DNA of 64,000 nucleotides, taken from NCBI RefSeq assembly GCF_003987015.1, contig NZ_PIPQ01000001.1:864938-928937 (forward strand), given 5' to 3'. The translations under genes and the position numbers were made by a program. Under the pieces are notes generated by a model, which did not search any database, had not been told where the DNA came from, and saw only the letters and a list, made by a program, of their open reading frames with translations. Each line of letters opens with the position of its first letter. Position 1 is the stretch's first letter. This document shows positions 46,685 to 54,997 of this stretch, in pieces. The stretch comes from Aliidiomarina taiwanensis. GTDB taxonomy: Bacteria; Pseudomonadota; Gammaproteobacteria; Enterobacterales; Alteromonadaceae.

Positions 46685-47755
46685 TTATACTACGTCGATA
46701 ACACGTTCTGTGCGCTGCACCATACAGGTAAGCAGCGCCATACGTAAAAATACTGCGCCACGGGCTTGGCTGAAATACCAATTGTGTGGCGTATTGTCGA
46801 GATCTCTGTCGAGCTCTTCTCCCCGCGCCAGCGGGTGTAAAATAATGCCGTCTTCTTTTAACGGGGACTTGGCATTTAAGCAAAAAGTGCTGCCGTAGGT
46901 TTCAAAGCCGTCGCCTTCCCAGGAAATCGCATTAATATAGGTCACATCAAGACGCGGCAACTCTTTGTCTAAGTCGCTGCTAAAGGTTAGGTTTAAGCCC
47001 TTTTCTTCTAGCTCTTCCCGCTGCCCTTCGCTAAACAGCTCGTTTTTCATATCCGCGTCATGAATAATCACAATCTCTTTAAAGCAGTCCGCAAACACGG
47101 CCAAGGTTTTAAGTAAGCTACGCACCGTCCGCATTTTGCCCGGCACGCCCACAATCCCCATGGTAATAAGGTCCGCGTCGGTCCGCTCGTCGGTTAATAG
47201 CTGCGGCCGCCACTTTAAAATTGCGTACAAGTCCGACATGGCCTGGGTGGGATGTTCATCGGTGCCGTTGCCCGCATTAATAATAGGAATACGCAAGGCG
47301 TCCATCATCACGTTAATCGAGTCGGCTTTTGTGTCGCGCAGAACCACACAGTCGCCATAGTTATTAAACATCTCCGCCACATCGTCTAGGCATTCGCCTT
47401 TGGCAATACCTGTAGTGGCTTGGTCTGTTATCGACATAATGTCGCCACCCAGTCTGTGCCAGGCACTCTCAAAACTTAAACGGGTACGGGTGCTCGGTTC
47501 ATAGAAGGCGCTAATCAGTATTTTCCCCTGCAGTGGGGTACTAAAACGTGTGGGGTTACTCTCATACTTCGCAGCCAATCGGAACAACTGCTTCAAAGTG
47601 TTTTTACACAGCTGATCTGCCGACACAATATGCTTGTTAGACAGCTTTAATAAATAGTCACCGTCTTCCTGAATAGCACGAAGTAGCGCCTTCGGGTGGG
47701 CATCGCCGTATACATCAGGTCGTTCACGATCAAAGGACGCATCACTTTCGTTCAT
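46685..47755 (-). CDS. Transcarbamylase (ATCase/OTCase superfamily), pyrB-like
   Basis: 356-aa carbamoyltransferase-fold protein, longer than PyrB catalytic chains (~310), with ~45 extra N-terminal residues. Carbamoyl-phosphate residues are kept: STRTR (88-92), KGE (119-121), HPTQ (168-171) and MRTVRS (208-213). The HPLPR motif is HPLAR (307-311). The RxQxER aspartate-binding loop expected near residues 273-288 is not seen; the stretch reads INAISWEGDGFETYG. The second substrate may therefore not be aspartate. No pyrI regulatory chain lies nearby. It sits 4 bp after a 39-codon gene and before an AsnB-like gene. Confidence 0.75.
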   Translation of the reverse strand: MNESDASFDRERPDVYGDAHPKALLRAIQEDGDYLLKLSNKHIVSADQLCKNTLKQLFRLAAKYESNPTRFSTPLQGKILISAFYEPSTRTRLSFESAWHRLGGDIMSITDQATTGIAKGECLDDVAEMFNNYGDCVVLRDTKADSINVMMDALRIPIINAGNGTDEHPTQAMSDLYAILKWRPQLLTDERTDADLITMGIVGVPGKMRTVRSLLKTLAVFADCFKEIVIIHDADMKNELFSEGQREELEEKGLNLTFSSDLDKELPRLDVTYINAISWEGDGFETYGSTFCLNAKSPLKEDGIILHPLARGEELDRDLDNTPHNWYFSQARGAVFLRMALLTCMVQRTERVIDVV

Positions 47756-47759
47756 AGTA

Positions 47760-47879
47760 TTACCAAATCTCTTTTGCTTTTGAGTCTAAAATAAACAACA
47801 CCAGCAAGGTGACAGGCGCTGCAATAGCCAGCAGTAAGGCGCCGCCAACAAGAGCAGATAATGCAAATAAAGACATCAT
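47760..47879 (-). CDS. 39-residue single-helix membrane peptide
   Basis: A 39-codon gene starting ATG at 47879 and ending TAA. The ATG overlaps the symporter stop (ATGA), so translation is coupled. The peptide is one hydrophobic helix (about residues 4-32, ending LLVLFILD) with a short polar tail, SKAKEIW. The next gene starts 4 bp after its stop. Position and shape suggest a small accessory subunit of the symporter, comparable to the small partners of some SSS-family carriers. I do not recognise its family. Confidence 0.6.
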   Translation of the reverse strand: MMSLFALSALVGGALLLAIAAPVTLLVLFILDSKAKEIW

Positions 47880-49318
47880 GGTTGCTCCTCCTCATTCAGT
47901 GTTGCCCAGTCGAAGTTGGTGTTACTCAAGTAAATGCCTAGCCAAGAGCACAGCCCTGACACTAAGCAAGCGGTTAATGCTGCTACGTAGAACCCAACAA
48001 GAAAGTACATAGCTAACCCAGTTATTGTTCCTAGCCCCATAGCTGCTGCGGCCCAACGCCCAGAAAGCTTAGGGTTATAAAGCCCCAAAACGATAGGCCA
48101 AATGGTGCTGGCCACAAAGGCCCCAGTAAAGTTTAACAAGGCACCCAGCGTGGCAATTTGCGGTAAACAAAGCAGCCACGTAATAAGGCCTAATAAAACA
48201 ATCGAACGCCTGCTAACTCGCAGTAGCTTTTTGTCATTGGCTGTGGGGTTTATATGCTTTTGATAGACATCGCGGGTAACCAAGTCGGACGTTGCCGCAA
48301 GCAGCGAGTCGAGACTTGAAGCCAGTGCCGAAAACACCACGATAAATACGACTAAGGCCCCAAAGCTCCCCAGCACATGCGCTGCAACACTGGGCCCTAC
48401 CATGTCCGGGCTTGGTGGGAATAAGCCTAATTGGGGCGCCGCTAATGCAATAAAACCCGCCACAATAGGAATGGGTAACCACAATACGCCCCCTAGTAAG
48501 AAGGCTTTAAATGCCACTCTTTTCCGAAAGGCTAAAGCCCGCGACCACCACACATTGGAGTGGAATATTTCCCCAAGCCCAAAGAATATATTGTTGAATA
48601 AAAACATAATGGCGGCCGGAAAAAGTAAGCTCAACAGCTGCGGGTGGTTGCTACTCAACTGTTCATGCACGGACTCTAGGCCATGATGTTCAAGTAGTAA
48701 AACAGCAACCAGCACAATACCAATGATAATAATGAGAGCTTGAATAAAGTCGGTGGCTATGACCGCTTTTAAACCACCAAACAAAGTGTAGGTCACACAA
48801 ATGAATAAAATAGCTGTCATGCCTATATGGTAGTCTAGGCCGCTTAATGCCTGCAGCAGAATTCCCCCAGCCATACCTAAACTAATCAACCAACCTAGCG
48901 CATACACCAAAGAAATGAGTAAAAATAAACGCCACGCAAATGGCCCATAGCGTAACCGAATGAAGTCGCCGCTGGTGTAGCCTTGTGGGAGTAACTGACG
49001 AATACGGGCAGACAAAGGCGCAAATAAAATAAGCCCCAAAGCGGCAAAGGAATAACCAACCATGCCCCAAATGCCAAATTGATAGGTCAGTTCAGGGGCT
49101 ACTAAGGTGGTGTTACTGGTCACCCAGGTGGCCATGGCGGTGGCCGTGGCAAAAGCAAACCCCACATTTCGGCCAGCTAGCGCAAAGTCTTCATGGGTTT
49201 TGTTAGAGCGACCCAGGTACCAGCCGAAAGCGACCCACAATAGACCAAAACAAATTACAAGGATTAATCCTAAGCTGCTATTTAAAGCAAACTCAGGTTG
49301 GTTCACTACATCAGTCAT
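47876..49318 (-). CDS. Sodium:solute symporter (SSS family), urea-transporter-like
   Basis: 480-aa inner-membrane protein with about 13 hydrophobic helices. The SSS signature region reads ALAGRNVGFAFATATAMATW (20 residues), with LVAPELTYQFGIWGMVGYSF and YTLFGGLKAVIATDFIQALI after it. These stretches look closest to the DUR3/urea branch, a resemblance judged by eye only. The stop overlaps the 39-codon gene, and its start overlaps the upstream envelope protein gene by 8 bp. Substrate unknown. Confidence 0.82.
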   Translation of the reverse strand: MTDVVNQPEFALNSSLGLILVICFGLLWVAFGWYLGRSNKTHEDFALAGRNVGFAFATATAMATWVTSNTTLVAPELTYQFGIWGMVGYSFAALGLILFAPLSARIRQLLPQGYTSGDFIRLRYGPFAWRLFLLISLVYALGWLISLGMAGGILLQALSGLDYHIGMTAILFICVTYTLFGGLKAVIATDFIQALIIIIGIVLVAVLLLEHHGLESVHEQLSSNHPQLLSLLFPAAIMFLFNNIFFGLGEIFHSNVWWSRALAFRKRVAFKAFLLGGVLWLPIPIVAGFIALAAPQLGLFPPSPDMVGPSVAAHVLGSFGALVVFIVVFSALASSLDSLLAATSDLVTRDVYQKHINPTANDKKLLRVSRRSIVLLGLITWLLCLPQIATLGALLNFTGAFVASTIWPIVLGLYNPKLSGRWAAAAMGLGTITGLAMYFLVGFYVAALTACLVSGLCSWLGIYLSNTNFDWATLNEEEQP

Positions 49319-49778
49319 GGTGTGTGGTTACCTGTTTTTGCTGAAGCCTGTGGTAGCGCAAAATGCACAGCACTAACACGGCAAAAAGTGCCGCGCCAAT
49401 AAAAAACAACGTGAAAGCTTGTTGTAGGGAATGGTGCGCAACCACCACATGCACTGTGTTACTGAGCATTTCTTGGCTACGAGCGCGGAAGTAATAGTCA
49501 CCTGAAGCAAAACCACTGAGGGAAATTTGTTGGAAGTCGCCCATGGGCGAGTAGCGTGCAGTAATAGACTGAAAAGACGGTGTACTTGACTGTTCAATCA
49601 CCACGTCTGGGGGGTGTTGTGGCTCGTTTATATGCAGTTGAAAGTAGCCTTCAGCGACAGGCTCTAATGGGCCTTCAAGCTTCAATTCGCTCGCTGCAGA
49701 AGCTACACCTGAACAGGTTGCAGCATAAAATAGTAGGCTGCACATCAGCAGCACTTTCCATGTTCCTGCTTGTGTCAT
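49311..49778 (-). CDS. Exported membrane-anchored protein, first gene of the symporter operon
   Basis: About 155-aa protein. It begins with a signal peptide (WKVLLMCSLLFYAATCSGVA, 20 residues; cleavage expected near AASA). A beta-rich periplasmic domain follows, resembling a fibronectin-type fold (PPDVVIEQSSTPSFQS, DYYFRARS). A C-terminal transmembrane helix (AFTLFFIGAALFAVLVLCIL) and a basic tail end the protein. ATG at 49778 follows AGAGGAG; a longer reading is rejected. Its gene overlaps the symporter gene by 8 bp. I do not recognise the family; a periplasmic partner of the symporter is inferred. Confidence 0.68.
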   Translation of the reverse strand: MTQAGTWKVLLMCSLLFYAATCSGVASAASELKLEGPLEPVAEGYFQLHINEPQHPPDVVIEQSSTPSFQSITARYSPMGDFQQISLSGFASGDYYFRARSQEMLSNTVHVVVAHHSLQQAFTLFFIGAALFAVLVLCILRYHRLQQKQVTTHHD

Positions 49779-49839
49779 GGGGCTCCTCTGGCCATACAGG
49801 TTGCCGCTTATTGGCATTCAACCCGTTGGTGAGTAACAA

Positions 49840-49869
49840 AGTATTTACCCTAACAAGGGTATTTTTCAA
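49840..49869 (-). promoter_or_regulatory. Putative promoter with operator palindrome for the symporter operon
   Basis: On the minus strand a -35 TTGAAA (49864-49869) and a -10-like AATACT (49840-49845) are 18 bp apart. A perfect inverted repeat TACCCT-TGTT-AGGGTA (49846-49861) lies wholly within the spacer, the place a repressor, or a MerR-type activator, would bind. Confidence 0.5.
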
Positions 49870-49871
49870 AT

Positions 49872-49909
49872 GCAAATAAGCCCCTGCGGATATGTCACCA
49901 ACAGGGGCT
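49872..49909 (-). terminator. Terminator of acnA
   Basis: AGCCCCTG (49902-49909 read on minus) pairs with CAGGGGCT (49879-49886), loop about 15 nt, then TATTTG. It lies 13 bp after the acnA stop. Confidence 0.78.
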
Positions 49910-49922
49910 ATCTTCAGGTTTG

Positions 49923-52643
49923 TTATTGAGCTTTCTGCACTAGCTCGCGCAGTACATGGTGTAAAATACCACCGCTTAAGAAGTAGGACACCTCGTTCAC
50001 GGTATCAATGCGGCACTGCACCTTGAACTGAACCTCACTGCCGTCAGGCTTTGTCGCCACGGCTTGCAAGGTTTTGCCCACATCAATGCCATCACTCAAA
50101 CCGCGGATTGAAAGAACTTCCTCTCCCGTTAAGCCAAGGCTTTGGGCTGACTCACCCTCACTGAATTGCAATGGCAATACGCCCATTCCCACTAGGTTCG
50201 AGCGGTGAATACGCTCATAGCTTTCGGCAATGACGGCTTTCACACCAAGCAGACGCGTCCCCTTGGCTGCCCAGTCACGGCTCGAGCCGGTACCATATTC
50301 TTTACCCGCCAGCACCACAAGGGGCACCTTATCGGCTTGGTAACGCATGGCGGCGTCATAAATCGACATTTCCTCGCCGTCTGGCAAGTAGCGGGTATAC
50401 CCCCCTTCTGTACCCGGCAGCATCAAGTTCTTAATGCGAATATTGGCAAAGGTACCACGCATCATTACTTCGTGGTTGCCTCGGCGAGAGCCGTAGGAGT
50501 TAAAGTCGGCTTCCGCCACGCCCTGCTCTAGCAAGTACTGGCCGGCCGGTGCATCAGCTTTAATAGCCCCTGCGGGTGAAATGTGGTCCGTGGTAATGGT
50601 GTCTCCGAGTACCGCCAACACACGGGCCCCTTCAATGTCTTCTGGCTCCGGTGCTGGTTTATCAATACCTTTAAAGAAAGGCGGGTTGGCCACATAGGTG
50701 GAATCGCTGCGCCATTCATAGGTTTCACTGTCTGGTACATCCAACGCCTGCCAATGCTCATCGCCATCGAATACAGCACTGTACTGGGTTTTAAACATAT
50801 CGCTGGTGACCTTACGCATCGCCTCATTAATTTCGTCGCTACTTGGCCAAATGTCCTTCAAGTACACCGGTTTGCCCTCTTGGTCTTCGCCTAAAGGGGC
50901 TGTGCTAATGTCCACACGGGTTGTTCCGGCAATAGCATACGCCACGACCAAGGGTGGCGACGCAAGCCAGTTCGCCTTCACTTGCGGGTGTATCCGCCCT
51001 TCAAAGTTTCGGTTTCCTGAAAGCACGGACGAGACCACTAAGTCTCCCTTATCAATGGCTTGGGCCACGTCGTCGTTTAATGGGCCGGAGTTTCCTATAC
51101 AGGTCGTACAGCCATACCCCACCAAGTCAAAACCTAATTCATCTAGGTAGCTGTCTAAGCCTGCCGCTTCCAAATAGTCGGTGACCACTTTAGAGCCTGG
51201 CGCTAAGGACGACTTCACCCAAGGTTTACGCTGTAAGCCTCGTGCAAGTGCTTTTTTCGCGACTAAGCCAGCGGCCAACATCACGCTTGGGTTTGACGTG
51301 TTGGTACAAGAGGTAATAGCGGCTATCACCACGTCACCATGGGAAAGCTTATGGCCGGTGCCCTCAAGTGGCACGCGCGTAGACGGTGTTTCGTCGGCTT
51401 TGGTTAAGCTGGCGCCCCCCATTTCGTCGCCTTTTGCCACGCCTTGCGACTCTAAGAACAAGTCAAAGCTAGCCGGCAAGTTTGGTACCGCAACGCGGTC
51501 TTGCGGACGAGTTGGTCCTGCCAGTGAAGGCACGACATTGGCCATATCTAAGCTAAGGGTCGAGGTGAATTCAGGCTCGTTATCGGCCGAGCCCCACATA
51601 TTTTGTGCTTTGTAGTAGGCTTCTACGCGAGCAATGGTCTCTTCAGACCGACCCGACAGGCGTAAGTAGCGCAATGTTTCTTCGTCTACAGGGAAAAAGC
51701 CACAGGTAGCTCCGTACTCTGGTGACATATTACTAATGGTGGCACGGTCGGCCAGCGGTAAATGCTTCAAGCCAGGGCCATAGAACTCCACAAACTTGCC
51801 CACCACGCCGTGTTGGCGCAGCATTTGTGTCACTGTGAGAACCAAGTCCGTGGCGGTAACTCCTTCCTGTAAGGCTCCTTCTAAACGGAAGCCAACTACT
51901 TCAGGTATTAACATGGAAATAGGCTGGCCCAGCATGGCTGCTTCCGCTTCAATACCACCCACACCCCAGCCCAACACGCCGAGTCCGTTGATCATGGTGG
52001 TATGAGAATCCGTTCCGACCAAAGTATCAGGGTAAACGAAGGTTTTACCGTTTTCTTCACTGGTCCAAGCAACTTTTGCTAAATACTCTAAGTTCACTTG
52101 GTGACAAATACCTGTACCAGGCGGTACCACTCTAAAATTATCAAAGGCCTTTTGCCCCCAGCGTAAAAACTCATAACGCTCTTTGTTGCGTTCCATTTCC
52201 TTTTTTACGTTGGCTTCAAAGGCTGCCGGCGTACCAAATTTATCCACCATAACCGAGTGGTCTATTACTAGGTCCACCGACGACAAAGGGTTAATAGCAT
52301 TGGCTGGCAGACCTGCCTTTGCAACTGCATCGCGCATGGCGGCTAAGTCAACCACAGCAGGCACCCCGGTGAAGTCTTGCATTAATACGCGCGCAGGACG
52401 GTATTCAATGTCTTGGTCCGAGCTTTTACGTGTAAGCCACTCTGCCACCGCTTTAATATCTGTTTTGGTGACCGTGGTGCCATCTTCGTGGCGCAGCAAG
52501 TTTTCTAATAAAACTTTGAGTGAAATGGGGAGTGCATCTAAATTCCCTAGCGACTCCGCCGCTTTTGGTAAACTATAGTAATGTAGGGTTTGGCCAGCTG
52601 CATCGAGTTGACTCAAGGTATTGAAACTATCGTTACTTGACAT
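49923..52643 (-). CDS. acnA: Aconitate hydratase A
   Basis: [4Fe-4S] enzyme interconverting citrate and isocitrate. The 906-aa protein has the cluster cysteines in [10 protein letters not shown] and [14 protein letters not shown], the [19 protein letters not shown] segment, and the C-terminal swivel domain with [16 protein letters not shown]. Length and motifs fit AcnA, not the ~865-aa AcnB. The start chosen is ATG at 52643, 9 nt after GGAG; an ATG 6 bp earlier is too close to it. Possible operator upstream at 52737-52769. Confidence 0.97.
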   Translation of the reverse strand: MSSNDSFNTLSQLDAAGQTLHYYSLPKAAESLGNLDALPISLKVLLENLLRHEDGTTVTKTDIKAVAEWLTRKSSDQDIEYRPARVLMQDFTGVPAVVDLAAMRDAVAKAGLPANAINPLSSVDLVIDHSVMVDKFGTPAAFEANVKKEMERNKERYEFLRWGQKAFDNFRVVPPGTGICHQVNLEYLAKVAWTSEENGKTFVYPDTLVGTDSHTTMINGLGVLGWGVGGIEAEAAMLGQPISMLIPEVVGFRLEGALQEGVTATDLVLTVTQMLRQHGVVGKFVEFYGPGLKHLPLADRATISNMSPEYGATCGFFPVDEETLRYLRLSGRSEETIARVEAYYKAQNMWGSADNEPEFTSTLSLDMANVVPSLAGPTRPQDRVAVPNLPASFDLFLESQGVAKGDEMGGASLTKADETPSTRVPLEGTGHKLSHGDVVIAAITSCTNTSNPSVMLAAGLVAKKALARGLQRKPWVKSSLAPGSKVVTDYLEAAGLDSYLDELGFDLVGYGCTTCIGNSGPLNDDVAQAIDKGDLVVSSVLSGNRNFEGRIHPQVKANWLASPPLVVAYAIAGTTRVDISTAPLGEDQEGKPVYLKDIWPSSDEINEAMRKVTSDMFKTQYSAVFDGDEHWQALDVPDSETYEWRSDSTYVANPPFFKGIDKPAPEPEDIEGARVLAVLGDTITTDHISPAGAIKADAPAGQYLLEQGVAEADFNSYGSRRGNHEVMMRGTFANIRIKNLMLPGTEGGYTRYLPDGEEMSIYDAAMRYQADKVPLVVLAGKEYGTGSSRDWAAKGTRLLGVKAVIAESYERIHRSNLVGMGVLPLQFSEGESAQSLGLTGEEVLSIRGLSDGIDVGKTLQAVATKPDGSEVQFKVQCRIDTVNEVSYFLSGGILHHVLRELVQKAQ

Positions 52644-52736
52644 AAACATGTCTCCACTTAGTTGTCGCTGTTATTATTTATCTTGGACCAGCTACTATAT
52701 AAATCAAGCTTGGCCTATATTGATCCGTTAAATCTG

Positions 52737-52769
52737 TGATATTTCTCGATTAAATAGCAAGAAATATCA
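52737..52769. promoter_or_regulatory. Perfect 10-bp inverted repeat between acnA and the NPP gene
   Basis: TGATATTTCT (52737-52746) and AGAAATATCA (52760-52769) are separated by 13 bp, with half-site centres about 23 bp apart (two helical turns). It lies about 95 bp before the acnA ATG and 60 bp before the divergent NPP gene ATG. No known consensus recognised. Confidence 0.5.
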
Positions 52770-52828
52770 TTACCTCTCGGCTATACTGTTGGGCTTCAAT
52801 TCTCTTCATTTAGTATAGGGACACATTC

Positions 52829-54103
52829 ATGGCTGTACGTTTTTTTTCGTCTGTTGTTGCTTGCCTTAGTGCACTGGTCTTTCTGGGGGCGTGTGCTACA
52901 CCACCTTCAACCCCAAAAGCTGACGGGGACCAAACGGTTATACTTATTTCGATAGACGGAGCACGCTACGACTATCTCGACCTGTACACAGCACCCCATT
53001 TAAGCAGTATTGCCAGCCGTGGTGTTCGTGCAGAGTATTTAAAGCCTGTTTTTCCAAGCAAAACCTTCCCCAACCATTACTCATTAGTAACAGGTTTACG
53101 CCCCACACACCATGGTTTGGTTAATAACAGCATGTACGACCCAGAGTACGACGTGGTGTTTTCTATGGGCAAACGGGAAGAAGTTGAAAACTCACGCTGG
53201 TGGGGCGGCGAGCCAATTTGGATCACGGCCGAGCAACAAGGTGTGACGGCAGCCACTTTCTTTTTTCCTGGCTCTGAAACGGCCATTCAAGAAACCCGCC
53301 CGAGCTACTGGTACCGATATGACGGCTCTATTTCCAACCGTGCCCGTGTTACCCAAGTGCTTGAATGGCTTGACTTACCAGCGGCCGAGCGGCCACAGCT
53401 GATTACCCTCTACTTTAGCGACGTAGACACAGCGGGTCACATGTTTGGCCCAGAGTCGCCTGAGGTTGCAGAAACCTTTGCAGCCATTGACGCAGAAATC
53501 GGTTTTTTACTTGCCGGCCTTGAAGCCCGTGGTTTAAGTGATAAGGTCAACTTGGTGATCGCCTCAGACCATGGCATGCAAGCGGTGGACCTACACGACC
53601 ACTTTGTTATCGACACAGCCTTCGACACCAGCTTAGCGCAAGAGGTTGTTATTTCACGCGAGATTGTCAGTGTATACCCATTACCAGGACAAGCTGAAAC
53701 CTTATATAAGCAGCTTAAAGAAGCCATCCCTGCCTCATTTGGCCAGGTGCTACGCAAGCAAGATATGCCCGAGCGTTTTCAGTATACGGATCATCGCCGA
53801 ATTGCCGAGATTACCTTAGTAGCGAACCCTGGCCATATCTTCGTTCGCGACGCTTGGTCACAACAGCAAGACGAAGAAAGCCTAAGCGCTACCAATGGTA
53901 GCCATGGTTACGATAACGACCACACCAATATGTTCGGTATGTTTATTGCGACTGGGCCTGCATTTAAGCGTGAAGCCCAGGTAGAAGGGTTTGAAATGGT
54001 CGACCTTTATCAGGTGCTCGCTAATATTTTAGGCCTACAAGCTGCACCCCACGACGGCAACCCAGCCGTGATAGATATTTTATTGGACGCAAACGCCAAG
54101 TAA
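52829..54103 (+). CDS. Nucleotide pyrophosphatase/phosphodiesterase family lipoprotein
   Basis: 424-aa alkaline-phosphatase-superfamily enzyme of the ectonucleotide pyrophosphatase/phosphodiesterase (NPP) type. A lipoprotein signal ends at LGAC (Cys near residue 22). Metal and nucleophile motifs are ILISIDGARYDYLD, KTFPNHYSLVTGLRPTHHG (Thr nucleophile), YFSDVDTAGHMFGP, ASDHGMQ and the last His in NGSHGYDND. It likely hydrolyses phosphodiester or pyrophosphate bonds in the envelope. tesB follows 14 bp later. Confidence 0.9.
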   Translation: MAVRFFSSVVACLSALVFLGACATPPSTPKADGDQTVILISIDGARYDYLDLYTAPHLSSIASRGVRAEYLKPVFPSKTFPNHYSLVTGLRPTHHGLVNNSMYDPEYDVVFSMGKREEVENSRWWGGEPIWITAEQQGVTAATFFFPGSETAIQETRPSYWYRYDGSISNRARVTQVLEWLDLPAAERPQLITLYFSDVDTAGHMFGPESPEVAETFAAIDAEIGFLLAGLEARGLSDKVNLVIASDHGMQAVDLHDHFVIDTAFDTSLAQEVVISREIVSVYPLPGQAETLYKQLKEAIPASFGQVLRKQDMPERFQYTDHRRIAEITLVANPGHIFVRDAWSQQQDEESLSATNGSHGYDNDHTNMFGMFIATGPAFKREAQVEGFEMVDLYQVLANILGLQAAPHDGNPAVIDILLDANAK

Positions 54104-54117
54104 TACAAGGAGTTACT

Positions 54118-54978
54118 ATGAGTCAGGTGCTTAACGATTTACTCGCTTTAATGGACTTAGAAACCATAGAGCATGGTATTTACCGCGGTCAAAGCCAAGA
54201 TCTTGGTTTTGTCGCCTTGTTTGGTGGCCAGGTTATGGGCCAGTCCCTTTCTGCAGCAAAAGAAACCGTAGCCCCAGACCGCGAAGTACACTCGTTTCAT
54301 AGTTACTTTTTACGCCCTGGCGACGCTAACCACCCGGTTGTGTACGACGTAGAGCGCATTAGAGAAGGAAAAAGCTTTTGTACGCGCCGGGTGAAAGCCG
54401 TGCAACATGGCAACGTCATTTTCCATATGACCGTCTCGTTCCAAGGAAAAGAGCCTGGCTTTGAGCACCAAAGCCCTATGCCCGAAGTTGCCGGTCCAGA
54501 AGGGTTGCAGTCAGACCTTGATGTGCACCGCGCCTATGCAGACTACATTCCCGAACCACTGCGTGAAAAGTTTACCAGCGACAAGCCCATTTTAATGCGC
54601 TTTGCCACCCACTATAACCCCTTTGAGCCAAAGAAAACGGAAGCGAAGCGTTATGTGTGGATCAAAGCCAATGGGCCTCTGCCCAACGACCAAGCCGTGC
54701 ACAAGTACCTGTTGGCGTATGCTTCCGACTTTAACTTTTTGCCCACGGCGCTGCAGCCTCATGGTATTAGCTTTGCCAGCCCGAAAATGCAAATGGCTTC
54801 ACTCGACCATGCTATGTGGTATCACCGCCCATTTCGCATGGACGACTGGTTGTTGTATGCGATTGACTCGCCAAGTGCCTCAAATGCTCGGGCATTAGTC
54901 CGTGGTGAAATATACAACCGCCAGGGAGAGCTGGTCGCCTCAACCGCACAAGAAGGTTTAATCCGCAAACACGATTAA
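54118..54978 (+). CDS. tesB: Acyl-CoA thioesterase II
   Basis: 286-aa double-hotdog thioesterase that hydrolyses acyl-CoAs. Conserved stretches are GLFGG-like VALFGGQVMGQSLSAA, EVHSFHSYFLRPGD, and the C-terminal LDHAMWYHRPFRMDDWLLYA (20 residues). Length matches E. coli TesB (286). ATG follows AAGGAG. Between the NPP lipoprotein gene and the DsbD-like gene, probably one transcript. Confidence 0.95.
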   Translation: MSQVLNDLLALMDLETIEHGIYRGQSQDLGFVALFGGQVMGQSLSAAKETVAPDREVHSFHSYFLRPGDANHPVVYDVERIREGKSFCTRRVKAVQHGNVIFHMTVSFQGKEPGFEHQSPMPEVAGPEGLQSDLDVHRAYADYIPEPLREKFTSDKPILMRFATHYNPFEPKKTEAKRYVWIKANGPLPNDQAVHKYLLAYASDFNFLPTALQPHGISFASPKMQMASLDHAMWYHRPFRMDDWLLYAIDSPSASNARALVRGEIYNRQGELVASTAQEGLIRKHD

Positions 54979-54997
54979 TCAATAAGGGATGTACAAT

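Noticed and set aside
47809..48012. Plus-strand open frame across the symporter end
   Set aside because: It is antisense to the symporter gene and the coupled 39-codon gene and lacks a ribosome-binding site.
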